Assembly (NCBI GenBank): GCA_022736715.1
Contig: DZDJ01000001.1
Location: 110,203 to 174,202, forward strand
Reading direction: 5' to 3'
DNA from: Edaphobacter aggregans
GTDB lineage: Bacteria; Acidobacteriota; Terriglobia; Terriglobales; Acidobacteriaceae
DNA length: 64,000 bases
The position numbers and the translations under genes are program-made. Under the pieces are notes generated by a model. That model did no database searches. It had not been told where the DNA came from and worked only from the letters and a program-made list of their open reading frames with translations. How positions within the stretch are numbered: the stretch's first letter is position 1; every line of letters starts with the position of its first letter. Positions 1 through 9,038 of the stretch are shown here, piece after piece.

Positions 1-3000
1 GCGTGGCATTGCCGATGTTCTTCAGCGTCAGCGTCTGCGTTGTAGACTGACCGATAATTGTCGACGAAAAATTCAGGATGGAAGTACCGACCTGCAACTG
101 TGCAGTTTGGCTGATGCCAGTGCCGCTCAGCAATATCGTTGTGGGAGACCTCGGATCGGAACTGGTGATGGTCAACGTACCGTCGCGCGAGCCAGCGGCC
201 GTAGGGGTGAAAGTGACGTTAAAGCTGCATGTGGCCCCAGACATCAGCGTGCCTGCGCAACTGTCTGCGGAAGCAAAATCGCCGACGGTGGCGGCTTGAA
301 TATCCAGTACCGGTGCGGTGCCGGTGTTTTGCAGTTGGATGGTCTGCGTGGAAGATTGGCCCAGCAGTACAGAGTTAAAATTCAGCACGGTTGTGCCAAT
401 CTGCAACTGCCCCTGCGCGCCGATGCCGGTCATGGGCACGGTGAGCGGTAGCGTGGTAGCGGAACTGGGAATGCTTAGCGTCCCGGAGCGGGTGCCAGCC
501 TGCGATGGCTGAAAGGTGATCTGCACAGTGCAGACGCTTCCGGCGGCCAGCGATGTGGGGCAGCCGCTGCTGACGCTGTAGTCGCCTGTAGCGGTGATTC
601 CAGGGAAGGTGATGGCGCCGCTGCTGTTGTTGGTGATCTGCTCCGCAAGTGCTTTATTGCTGCCAAGGTTCACCGTGCCGAAATTCAGCGAAGAAGGCAA
701 AAGCTGCAGGGCCGCGGGTGTGCCGGTGCCCACCAGACTTACAAATTCCAGTGCTGTGCTGCTGTCGGAACTGATTTCAACGGCACTGATGTGTTGCCCG
801 GCAGATTGTGGCGTAAAGCTGACAGAGAAAGTGCAACTGGCTCCGGGAGCAACCGCGTTCAGGCAATTGCCGTTGTCGAGGGTGAAGTCCGGCGTGCTCT
901 GCAGGGAACTGATATGCAGTGTGCTGGTCCCCGTATTGCTGAGTGTGACCTGCTGCAGCGCCGTGTTGTTGCCGATAGAGACACTGGAAAAACTCAGCGA
1001 ACTCTGCGACACGGAGAAGCTGGCCAGCGGGTTGCTATTGTCTGGCGCGCCAGCGGCAACGGCTGCCGCTGTGCCGGTCAGGGTGACGGCCTCCGGACTG
1101 GTGATTGCGTCGCTTTCAACCACCAGCGAGCCGGACATACTTTGCGGAGAGGGCTGTGCAGTGCCGCTGGTGTATTGGTAGACCGGTGCATAGCTGACGG
1201 TGACGGTGCAGGTTGCATTGGCTGCCAGCGCCGCGCCGCAGGTGGTTGTGGTGAAGAACGGCGGCTCGCTGGTGATGCGGCGAATGTGCAGTGGCGCTTG
1301 TCCGCGATTGGTCAGCGTGAGGGTCTGCGCCTGAGACTGGCCGGAGGTGACGAGGCCGAAATCCAAAGCTCCGGTGGGTTGGAAATTACCCGTGATGGCC
1401 AGCGATCCACTGCCTGTGCCATAGCCCAGCAGATACGCAAGGCCATTGATCGCGCCGCTGTTGTCGGTCGGCGCTCCCAATGCCAGAATGGAGCCGGTGA
1501 TGTCTCCGTTGGTGAGCGGCAGGAACTGCATCGTAAAGCTGCAACTGGCATGGGGGGCAAGCCCACTGCACGGTGCACTGGTCAACGCAAACTGTCGAGG
1601 AAGATTCAGGCTGAGTACGATGGATTTTCCGGTGAGATTGCTGATGGTAAAAGCGCGCGTACCTCCGGCAGTGGCCGTCGGCACCGGGCCATAGTCCATC
1701 GCCGTTGGAGTAATAGAAAGGCCAGCATCTTCCGCGGTATAGGTAGTGCTCAACGGCAGGCTGTAGGTGGTGGTATTGCCATTGCTTGTGACAGGAACGA
1801 GCAAGGTTGCGCTCACCAGAGAGCTGGACGGCGTGTATCTCACCTGAATGGTGCAGATGGCGTTTGGGGCCAGCGTTGCGCAAGCAGTGGTTGCCGTATA
1901 TTGCGCATTGCTGGAGGTCAGCGACCCGATCTGCACTGTGGCGGATGAGGTATTGCTGACGGTGATGGATTGCTGCACTGCGGAAGTATCCGCCACATTG
2001 TTGAAGACCAGCCCGGAGGGATTGAAGGCCATACCCGGATCAGTGCTGCCATAGCCCGTCAGGCTGGCAGTGGCCGTGGCAATGCTGGTGGGAATGGAAA
2101 TGGTTCCAGTTCGCGGCCCCAGCACCGTGGGCGCAAACGCAACCTGCAACGTGCAACTGGCTCCGGCAGCCAGCGTGGCCGGACAGGTGTTCTGCACCAG
2201 GCTGAAGTCTCCGGTGAGGGCGGGTGTGCTGACTGTTGCCGCCTGCGTGCTGCCATTGATGAGGGTAAAGCTGTAGTTCTGACTGGAAGAGCGCAGCGGG
2301 ATCGGGCCGAAATCCGTCGAAGCGGGCGTGAGGTAGGTGGTCGTGAGCGGAATCCCTGTTCCGGTGACTGCCAGCAGGTAAGGGTTGCCGCCTGCCACCG
2401 TGGAGAGTTGCACCAGCCCCGTCTGCGCGCCGGTGGATGCAGGTTGGAACTGGATGCCGAGCCAGCAGTTGTTGCAGCTCCCACTCACGCTGCTCTGGAA
2501 AGCTGTGACGGGGGGCTGGCCATGTCCGTAGCCCTGGTCTTCCACCAGAACAACACCATAGGGCGCAGTGGTGGTGGCAGTGAGCGAGGTCAACGGCTGA
2601 TTGAGCTTGATCCACTGCACGGCAGGCTCTCCCACGGGAACCAATCCGAAGCTGAGCGCTCCGTTGTTGACGGGCACAATGCCGGTACCGGTGCCGGAAA
2701 GATCAACATAAGCAGCACTGCCGCCACTGGCGGTAACGCTCAGCAGTCCCTGGCGCAGTCCTGCCTGCGACGGCGCAAAGTCGAGGGATGCCGTGCAACT
2801 GCCTCCGCTGGCCAGCGAGCTGCCGCAGGTGGTGCTGGTCAGGGTAAAATCTCCGGCGATGGCCAGCGAGAGCGTGAAGGCGGCCGTCCCGGTATTTTGT
2901 ATCTGCACGGATTGACTTTCGCTGGAAATGGCCGTGACCGTGACAGGAGAGGCAAAGACGATCTGCGTGGGAGACACGCTCAGATTGGGGTTCGGAGTGC

Positions 3001-5404
3001 TGCCGCTGACGGTTGGCTGGGGCAGCGTCTGCCCGGTGAGTAGAACGGAGAGCGTGCCGTCAATATCCAGCTCGGCCGAATCCGCCGACGGTGCTTTGCT
3101 GGAGAGGTAGCCCACTTCAATCTGGCAAACCATGCCCGCCAGCAGTGAACTGGGACAGCGGTCAATCACCGTAAATGGAGAATTCTCTGGCAGGCTTACA
3201 GCCGTGTGCGCCATCGCGGCATCTGTGTAGTTCGCCAGGTACAGATAGCGTGGCAAATGAAGGCCGCCCGCAAACTGGGTGCCGAAGTCCAGCTCGGACG
3301 AAGAAGCGCTGAGCCCGGCGGCCTGCGTGTAGGCCGTCAGTAGTACGTCGCGCGCGCCAATCTTCCAGAGCGCCTGCACCGGGCCATCGTCCTGCGCATT
3401 GCTGGAGGCGCGAAAACCCAGTGTGATGGTGCAGCTTCCCCCCGGAGCCAGCACTTTGGTGCCAGTGGTGGCGCCCAGGGTACAGTCGCTGCCGCTTTCA
3501 AAAAAACTATAGTCAGTGGAAGTTGCCACGGTCTGGTCCAGCGCAGAGGCAAAGCTCTGGCTCTGCGTCGTCAGGTTGGTGACGGTGATGGTTCGCGTGA
3601 GCGGATCGCTGATGGAACTGACAATGCCGAAGTCGACTTCTCTGGGAGCAAAGGCAACCGGGTCCAGCGCCACATTGTCTGTATTTGCCGGGAGCGAGAT
3701 CACTTCCGGCTGCGCCAGGCTGCTCGATTGGATCGTCAATGTGCCCGGGCCGGTGCCGCTCAAAGCAATGCTGCATCCACTGCCAGCGGAAACGGTGCTG
3801 CCGCAGTTGGAGTTCAGCGTGTAGCCGGTAGCGCTCAGTTGTACGTTCTCCGCATCGGCGGAGCCGAGATTGCGCAGCATCAGGTTTGGCAACGTATTGG
3901 TGGAGACTGCGAGCGCAGCTCCGGGTGCGGTGGCAATCTTCTCCAGATAACCGCCGTAACCAAGGCACTGGCTGCTGTTGCCACAACTGGCAACAGTGGG
4001 CACCAGATCGCTGACGGTCGATGGCAGTGCGGTGGTGGGTGTGTTCAACAGTGGCAGGTCGTATTGCACCGGAGGGCTGGGATCGGCGGCGGAGAGAATC
4101 TGGAAATTGCCAGCCACCAGAGCGTTGCCTGTGCTGTCGACGGCAACAGCTGTTGGATTGATGCTGGCGGCGTAGTAGCTGGGGTCAGAGGTTGGCAGTC
4201 CACCGAGGCGCACAGTCTGCGTCACGTTGCCTTGCCCATCCAAATGGATGGCGTAGCCATTGCCAACATCGGTCAGCGGCGATTGCGGCCATAGAAAACT
4301 GGAAATTTGCCCGGTAGTCCAGACATTGCCGGAGCTGTCCACCGAAAGTGCTGCGGCATTGGCCGGAGCCACCACGCTGGCGTAGCTGACCGCGCTGCCA
4401 TCGGTTGCCATTTTCACAACGCCCTGATAAGCGGCAGGGGAGACCGGCGCGGCAAAGTTGGTGATCGGGAACTGTCCCGCCGCAAGGCCTCCGGCAAGGT
4501 AGAGCGAGCTGCCGGTGGCGTCCAGCGCAACGGCCGTGATACCGCTGCCGCTGACGAAGGTGGAAAACAGGAAACCGTCTCCGGAAGGCATCAGCTTGGT
4601 CAGAAATCCGGACTGCTGCACTGGCCCATTGATGGAGGGAGTATCGATCAGTTCCGGCACCAGCGCATTGAGTGTGGGATAACCCGTGGCCGTGGTGTAG
4701 CCCGCCACGTAGGCATTGTCCGCGGCGTCTACCGCAATGGCCGCCGGGGCCGTATAGCCATTCTCACCGCCAAGATAGGTTGCGTAGAGCAGAGAAGTGC
4801 CATCGAGCGAAAATTTTTCGACAAAGCCATTCTGCATGGTGCCGGATGGCGGTGTCTGCTGAATGCCATTCCCAGTGACCGGCAGGGTTGCGGCAAAGAT
4901 GCTGCCGGTGATGTAAACCGCATCGCTGGAGACGGCAATGGCCGAGGCCGTCATCCGCGACCCACCGGTGAAGGTGACGAAGACCGGTGTCAGACTGCTG
5001 GTGAATTTTGCAACGAAGGAGGTAATCCCGGCGCCAGAGTAGCTGTTGAAGTAAGCACTGCTGGTGGCCGCGAGCGTGCCCGAACCGGTGGTGCCGGTGA
5101 CATAGACATTGCCACTGGCATCGAGCGCCATGGCCAGGCCAATGTCGCCGCGGGCCCCCAGAACGGGAGATTGCGCCAGCAGCGTGGCGGCCGCAGGGTC
5201 AAACTCCAGCACGCGAATGCCGTCGCTTTGATTCAGCAGCAGGTAAAGATCGCCGCTGGCGTTGCGCTCAATTGCGTTGAACTGACCTTGTTGCGCGCTG
5301 CTGCGAAGCCCCGCAAAGACGGGCTGCTGCGCAACTGCCACGGAAAAAGTGACCAAAAGCTGCAAAAAGGCAGAAAAATACACCAACAGAAGTCGTGTCT
5401 TCAT
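1..5404 (-). CDS. Secreted beta-propeller/ASH-repeat (choice-of-anchor D) protein, 3' end outside window
   Basis: One uninterrupted minus-strand frame runs from an ATG at 5404 to the window edge with no stop, giving at least 1801 residues. I translated it by hand and checked the frame at several points. It opens with a Sec signal peptide (MKTRLLLVYF..., cleavage near AVAQQ). Residues of about 30-470 hold propeller-like repeats of the SBBP/NHL type (ASGNVYVTG, DAADNAYVAG, DSSGNVWTTG). From about 490 onward there are roughly twelve ASH/choice-of-anchor D immunoglobulin-like repeats, recognised by recurring LDFG/LNFG strands, TVSNTSS or TLTNRG strands and the LAAGASCT-type cysteine strand. Such proteins are usual in Acidobacteria and are thought to be extracellular or outer-surface structural proteins; the role here is unknown. 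No catalytic domain is visible in the part present. The gene lies 172 nt downstream of the HAD gene on the same strand. Confidence 0.88.
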   Translation of the reverse strand, partial: MKTRLLLVYFSAFLQLLVTFSVAVAQQPVFAGLRSSAQQGQFNAIERNASGDLYLLLNQSDGIRVLEFDPAAATLLAQSPVLGARGDIGLAMALDASGNVYVTGTTGSGTLAATSSAYFNSYSGAGITSFVAKFTSSLTPVFVTFTGGSRMTASAIAVSSDAVYITGSIFAATLPVTGNGIQQTPPSGTMQNGFVEKFSLDGTSLLYATYLGGENGYTAPAAIAVDAADNAYVAGYTTATGYPTLNALVPELIDTPSINGPVQQSGFLTKLMPSGDGFLFSTFVSGSGITAVALDATGSSLYLAGGLAAGQFPITNFAAPVSPAAYQGVVKMATDGSAVSYASVVAPANAAALSVDSSGNVWTTGQISSFLWPQSPLTDVGNGYAIHLDGQGNVTQTVRLGGLPTSDPSYYAASINPTAVAVDSTGNALVAGNFQILSAADPSPPVQYDLPLLNTPTTALPSTVSDLVPTVASCGNSSQCLGYGGYLEKIATAPGAALAVSTNTLPNLMLRNLGSADAENVQLSATGYTLNSNCGSTVSAGSGCSIALSGTGPGTLTIQSSSLAQPEVISLPANTDNVALDPVAFAPREVDFGIVSSISDPLTRTITVTNLTTQSQSFASALDQTVATSTDYSFFESGSDCTLGATTGTKVLAPGGSCTITLGFRASSNAQDDGPVQALWKIGARDVLLTAYTQAAGLSASSSELDFGTQFAGGLHLPRYLYLANYTDAAMAHTAVSLPENSPFTVIDRCPSSLLAGMVCQIEVGYLSSKAPSADSAELDIDGTLSVLLTGQTLPQPTVSGSTPNPNLSVSPTQIVFASPVTVTAISSESQSVQIQNTGTAAFTLSLAIAGDFTLTSTTCGSSLASGGSCTASLDFAPSQAGLRQGLLSVTASGGSAAYVDLSGTGTGIVPVNNGALSFGLVPVGEPAVQWIKLNQPLTSLTATTTAPYGVVLVEDQGYGHGQPPVTAFQSSVSGSCNNCWLGIQFQPASTGAQTGLVQLSTVAGGNPYLLAVTGTGIPLTTTYLTPASTDFGPIPLRSSSQNYSFTLINGSTQAATVSTPALTGDFSLVQNTCPATLAAGASCTLQVAFAPTVLGPRTGTISIPTSIATATASLTGYGSTDPGMAFNPSGLVFNNVADTSAVQQSITVSNTSSATVQIGSLTSSNAQYTATTACATLAPNAICTIQVRYTPSSSLVSATLLVPVTSNGNTTTYSLPLSTTYTAEDAGLSITPTAMDYGPVPTATAGGTRAFTISNLTGKSIVLSLNLPRQFALTSAPCSGLAPHASCSFTMQFLPLTNGDITGSILALGAPTDNSGAINGLAYLLGYGTGSGSLAITGNFQPTGALDFGLVTSGQSQAQTLTLTNRGQAPLHIRRITSEPPFFTTTTCGAALAANATCTVTVSYAPVYQYTSGTAQPSPQSMSGSLVVESDAITSPEAVTLTGTAAAVAAGAPDNSNPLASFSVSQSSLSFSSVSIGNNTALQQVTLSNTGTSTLHISSLQSTPDFTLDNGNCLNAVAPGASCTFSVSFTPQSAGQHISAVEISSDSSTALEFVSLVGTGTPAALQLLPSSLNFGTVNLGSNKALAEQITNNSSGAITFPGITATGDYSVSSGCPTSLAAGSVCTVQITFQPSQAGTRSGTLSIPSSATTLPLTVPMTGIGAQGQLQIGTTVLNFNSVLLGQSSTQTIQLQNTGTAPVLDIQAATVGDFASADSCAGTLMSGATCSFNVTFTPTAAGSRDGTLTITSSDPRSPTTILLSGTGISQTAQLQVGTSILNFSSTIIGQSTTQTLTLKNIGNAT

Positions 5405-5576
5405 AGAAATGGGAAACAGATGCCTGGGGAAAGGTCTGCCACCATTACTACAGGTTTTTGCGCGCCACTTTATGTACTATTTTGAGAATTGTGACTTTGT
5501 AGACTATAGAGGACAATTTTGGGAATGGCTACCGTTACCTAAGTACCAGCACTGGCAAAAGAGTTAAAGGGATTAA

Positions 5577-6203
5577 CTAAACTGTCAACAGTTGCTGGTA
5601 GCCAGCCTCCTGCATTTTCCGTAAAAAATCGGCATGATTGCTGTAGACCACTCCGTGCAACCCCGCGGCTTTGGCTCCGGCAATATTTTCTTCCTTGTCG
5701 TCGATGAAGAGGACCTCTTCCGGCGCGCATTGCAGGCTGGCAACGGCGTGCTCGTAGATGGCGCGCTCCGGCTTGATGAGCCGCAGCTCCCACGACCAGG
5801 TGCAGTGGTAGAAGTGGCGCAGCCAGTCGAAGTTGGCCAGCATCCAGGCGGGGAAGCCGTCGCCAATATTGGACAGGATGCCGGTACGGTATCCTGCCTG
5901 CGGCAGCCGGATTGCCCAGTCGACCATGGGGTGGTTCAGGTCGGTCCACATCCGCAGGTCGGCGGCAATCAGGGCGGCATTTTTTGCCGCATCGAATGCA
6001 AAGCCGGTTTCGGATGCAATGGTTTCCCAGTAGGTGCGGCAGTTCAGCGTGCCACGATCGTACTCCAGGCGGTGCTGCCAGTAGTGCTTCTGAAAGAGGC
6101 TGTTTTCCACGCCGGTAATATAGAGCATCTGCTGCAAGGCTGCTGGATTGGGAGGCGCGGAAAGCACCATGCCGTAGTCAAAGAGGACCGTGCGGATCGC
6201 CAT
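5577..6203 (-). CDS. HAD-superfamily hydrolase (YihX-like)
   Basis: The 208-residue product is a cytosolic HAD phosphatase. All four motifs are visible: motif I FDYGMV with nucleophile Asp9, motif II ILSN with Ser111, motif III Lys144 (LIKPE) and motif IV LFIDD with Asp168/169. Motif I has Gly at the second-Asp position (DYG), as in YihX-type and related enzymes, in place of the usual DxD. A helical cap lies between residues 20 and 95. The natural substrate, probably a small phosphate ester, cannot be read from sequence. The gene is divergent from the aminotransferase, with 116 nt between them. Confidence 0.88.
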   Translation of the reverse strand: MAIRTVLFDYGMVLSAPPNPAALQQMLYITGVENSLFQKHYWQHRLEYDRGTLNCRTYWETIASETGFAFDAAKNAALIAADLRMWTDLNHPMVDWAIRLPQAGYRTGILSNIGDGFPAWMLANFDWLRHFYHCTWSWELRLIKPERAIYEHAVASLQCAPEEVLFIDDKEENIAGAKAAGLHGVVYSNHADFLRKMQEAGYQQLLTV

Positions 6204-6319
6204 TGCGTAAATATACCTGCAAAAAAAGAATGTAGCCTCATTGTAAAAGAAGCTGTCTGCGCAGCGCTATTTGCCATTCGCAGAAGCGCGCCGGTTTCCA
6301 GATTCGATAGCATAGTGCT

Positions 6320-7501
6320 GTGCCACACCGATTCTCCACGCGAACGAACTGGAACACGGCCGAGAGCGCTTATGCTAAAACCATTCGCGAGGCGCGTCTT
6401 GCCGGTAAGACGCTGTACGACCTGACCGCTTCTAACCCAACCATCTGCGGGCTGGCCTATGACCGCGATGCCATCCTGTCTCCGTTATTGCAGCCGGAGG
6501 CGCTGGCTTATGAGCCGGACGCACGCGGGCTGTTGCGCGCGCGGGTAGCGGTGGCTGCCTATTATGCGGAGCACGGTGCGCCGGTGACTGCGGATGTGCT
6601 GCAACTGACGACCAGCACCAGCGAGGCATATAGCTACCTCTTCCGCCTGCTGTGCAATCCGGGAGACGAGGTGCTGGTGGCGCAACCAGGCTATCCGCTC
6701 TTCGAGTTTCTGGCCGATCTGGAGGATGTTCGTCTGCGCCCGTTCCCGCTCTTCTATGACCATGGCTGGTGCATGGATTTTGAGTCGCTGGAGCAGGCGG
6801 TGACTCCGCGCACGCGGGCACTGATGGTGGTGCATCCGAATAATCCAACCGGACATTTCACCACGGCGCAGGAGCGGCTGCGGCTGGAGCAGATTTGCCA
6901 GCGGCATGGACTGGCGCTGATTGTGGATGAGGTTTTTCTGGACTATTCCCTGGAAGAGATTTTACCGGCGTGCAGCTTCGTGAGTGGGGAGCATCCCGTG
7001 CTCACCTTTGTGCTGAGCGGCATGAGCAAGATTGCCGCCTTGCCGCAGATGAAGGTCGGCTGGATTGCCAGTGCTGGGCCGGAAGATCAGTTGCACGAGG
7101 CGCTGGCGCGGCTGGAGGTGGTGGCCGACACCTTCCTTTCGCTGAATGCGCCAGTGCAGCATGCGCTCCCGCATTGGCTGGAGCATCGCGAGGGAATTCA
7201 GCGGCAAATCCGCCAGCGCACGCGAGCGAATCTACTGTTTCTGGATCAGAGCCTGTCTGGCCGGTCCCAGGTTTCGCGGTTACAGGCGCAGGCTGGCTGG
7301 AGCGTGGTGCTGCGGGTTCCGGCGCTGGACGCGGATGAAAGGGCGGTGCTTCGGTTAGCAGTAGAGCAGGGAGTGGTTTGCCATCCCGGTTCGTTCTATG
7401 GGTTTCCGCGGCAGGGCTGGCTGGTGCTGAGTTTGTTGACACCGGAAGCCGAATTTCAGACTGGAGTAAAGCGGCTGATAAGGCATTTTGATACTGAATG
7501 A
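6320..7501 (+). CDS. PLP-dependent aminotransferase, class I/II
   Basis: A 393-residue fold-type I aminotransferase. Visible landmarks are HPNNPTG (172-178), Asp203 in IVDEVF that contacts the PLP ring nitrogen, and the Schiff-base Lys237 in SGMSK. The start is GTG at 6320, because an in-frame TAG lies four codons upstream. The C-terminal strand that in aspartate aminotransferases carries the carboxylate-binding Arg reads WLVLSLLTP here, so the canonical Arg is not obvious and the substrate cannot be assigned. The gene stands alone between a divergent HAD hydrolase and a convergent MBL hydrolase. Confidence 0.9.
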   Translation: MPHRFSTRTNWNTAESAYAKTIREARLAGKTLYDLTASNPTICGLAYDRDAILSPLLQPEALAYEPDARGLLRARVAVAAYYAEHGAPVTADVLQLTTSTSEAYSYLFRLLCNPGDEVLVAQPGYPLFEFLADLEDVRLRPFPLFYDHGWCMDFESLEQAVTPRTRALMVVHPNNPTGHFTTAQERLRLEQICQRHGLALIVDEVFLDYSLEEILPACSFVSGEHPVLTFVLSGMSKIAALPQMKVGWIASAGPEDQLHEALARLEVVADTFLSLNAPVQHALPHWLEHREGIQRQIRQRTRANLLFLDQSLSGRSQVSRLQAQAGWSVVLRVPALDADERAVLRLAVEQGVVCHPGSFYGFPRQGWLVLSLLTPEAEFQTGVKRLIRHFDTE

Positions 7502-7588
7502 TGGGGAACCGCGGAAGTTAACAGTGAGCTGACCTGCATCAACTATTACTTTATGTAATAGATTTCAACCGGTTGATATATATGGTTA

Positions 7589-8218
7589 TTAATCCTGAAG
7601 GAATGGGTTGCTTTCCCGTTCAGTTCCGATGGTCGTTGCCGGTCCATGTCCGGGGATGACGGCGATGTCGTCCGGCAGTTGCATTACTTTGTCTTTGAGG
7701 GATTCGAGGATTTTACGGAAGTCGCCGCCGGGCAGATCAGTGCGTCCAATGGAGCCGGCAAAGAGCGTGTCTCCTGCAATCAGCAGGTGCTGTTCCGGGA
7801 AATGCAGGCAGATGCTGCCTTCTGTGTGTCCAGGGGTATGCAGCACGTAGCCCTGCAGGTGGGGAAGGCCCACTTGCAGCCCTTCTTCGGCGCTGGCATC
7901 CGGAGCGACGGTCTCCGGGGTGGGGATGCCAAGCCAGCCTGCCTGCATGTCCAGCATTTGCAGCAGTTGCATGTCCTGCTGGTTCAGGTAAATGGGCGCG
8001 CCGGTCAGCCGCCGCAGCCGCGCGGCTCCGGCAACATGGTCAATATGGGCATGGGTGAGGAGGATTTGCTGCACCTTGAGTCCATGCTGGTCGAGCACAG
8101 CCTGAATGCGGGGAATTTCATCGCCGGGGTCGATGACGATCGCTTCTCGCGTTGCCTCGTCGCCCAGAATGATGCAGTTGCATTGCAGCATTCCTACGGG
8201 AAGAACTTCACGAATCAT
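7589..8218 (-). CDS. MBL-fold metallo-hydrolase, glyoxalase II-like
   Basis: A 209-residue metallo-beta-lactamase-fold hydrolase. The binuclear metal ligands are all present: THAHIDH (His56, His58, Asp60, His61), His131 in PGHTEGS, Asp150 in AGDTLF and His191 in PGHGP. The length and the GSIGRTDLPGG segment fit the short YcbL/GloB-like group of probable thioester hydrolases (hydroxyacylglutathione hydrolase-like) rather than full-length glyoxalase II with its C-terminal helical domain. It lies downstream of secG on the same strand, separated by a terminator, so it is probably transcribed mainly on its own. Confidence 0.9.
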   Translation of the reverse strand: MIREVLPVGMLQCNCIILGDEATREAIVIDPGDEIPRIQAVLDQHGLKVQQILLTHAHIDHVAGAARLRRLTGAPIYLNQQDMQLLQMLDMQAGWLGIPTPETVAPDASAEEGLQVGLPHLQGYVLHTPGHTEGSICLHFPEQHLLIAGDTLFAGSIGRTDLPGGDFRKILESLKDKVMQLPDDIAVIPGHGPATTIGTERESNPFLQD

Positions 8219-8241
8219 AGCTGGCTCCAGTTTTTAAACGG

Positions 8242-8274
8242 AAAAGAAAATGCGCAAGCCGTACAGCCTGCGCA
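8242..8274 (-). terminator. Rho-independent terminator of secG
   Basis: On the minus strand a 9-bp stem (TGCGCAGGC with GCTTGCGCA, one G-U pair) and a 6-nt loop are followed by TTTTCTTTT. It lies between the secG stop and the MBL hydrolase start. Confidence 0.7.
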
Positions 8275-8297
8275 CTGTGTCCCGCGTTCGAAACAGA

Positions 8298-8591
8298 CTA
8301 TTTTTTCGCTGGCGTCGACTGGCTGGCCGGGGAACCATGCAATACGGAGCGGTCATTGCTGCTGTGGGACATCATGACCGTCAGGCCAATCGAAGTGAGC
8401 ATAAAGATGACGGCGGCCCAGGTGGTGAGGCGCGTGAGCAGGTTGGCAGCGCCGCGCGGGCCGAAGGCTGTCTGCGAACCCTGTCCGCCGAAGGCGCCTG
8501 CGAGATCAGCACTTTTACCCTGCTGCAGCAGGATGACGCCGATCAAAAAGAGACACACGATAACGTGAATTACAGTCAGGAGATAAATCAT
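8298..8591 (-). CDS. secG: Preprotein translocase subunit SecG
   Basis: A 97-residue inner-membrane protein with the SecG plan: first membrane helix (about residues 2-21), the conserved [16 protein letters not shown] loop, then a second helix (about 53-72) and a polar tail. SecG assists SecYE in protein export. The tail after residue 75 is Ser/Pro/Lys-rich and not conserved. A tRNA-Leu gene lies 63 nt upstream on the same strand, a linkage of secG and tRNA-Leu seen in many bacteria. Confidence 0.93.
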   Translation of the reverse strand: MIYLLTVIHVIVCLFLIGVILLQQGKSADLAGAFGGQGSQTAFGPRGAANLLTRLTTWAAVIFMLTSIGLTVMMSHSSNDRSVLHGSPASQSTPAKK

Positions 8592-8654
8592 GCTAACTAC
8601 TTTCAGGAATTGCCCAGGAACCCTCAGGCATCCGTCCTCTTAAAGTTTGGACTA

Positions 8655-8739
8655 TGGTGCGGAGGAGGGGACTTGAACCCCTATGCCTTGCGGCGCTAGC
8701 ACCTCAAGCTAGTGCGTCTGCCAATTTCGCCACCTCCGC
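8655..8739 (-). tRNA. tRNA-Leu (anticodon GAG)
   Basis: Reading the minus strand, a 7-bp acceptor (GCGGAGG with CCTCCGC), a D arm with GGCAGAC, an anticodon arm CTAGC-TTGAGGT-GCTAG with anticodon GAG, a class II variable arm and a T arm with GGTTCAAGTCC are all present. The discriminator is A and CCA is encoded (8655-8657). The 85-nt length fits tRNA-Leu. Confidence 0.95.
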
Positions 8740-9038
8740 GTATCCGGTGAAGCGATCCGGAGAACAGTATAGCATCGAAGACGGTGCCGCCAAACCCGCA
8801 GAAACGGGAAATGATGTGGTTGTGCTTTCAGCGAGATATACGGCGGATGTTCCTTTCATTTGCGTGTGGAAACGCGAACATGCCGCATGTGCAGTTGGCC
8901 GTGTTTAGGGGCTGAGCGGAGTGCATGTAGACAAAGCGAATCAGCTTGTGAAATACCAGTGAAGCGGGTTGGAGTGACTTTTGCTGGCGTGAAGGTCTGC
9001 ACAGTGCATTTCCAGCAATCGCCCAATGGATCTGCTGC

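Noticed and set aside
1-3000. Spaced repeats suggesting a CRISPR array or tandem DNA repeats
   Set aside because: The repetition is at protein level (ASH domains of about 100 residues) with diverged DNA; there are no short identical repeats with uniform spacers.
78-4294. Many plus-strand open frames, up to 385 codons
   Set aside because: They lie opposite the long repeat-protein frame on the minus strand, have low-complexity Arg/Gly/Ala-rich translations and no domain character. The minus-strand frame gives a signal peptide and regular ASH repeats.
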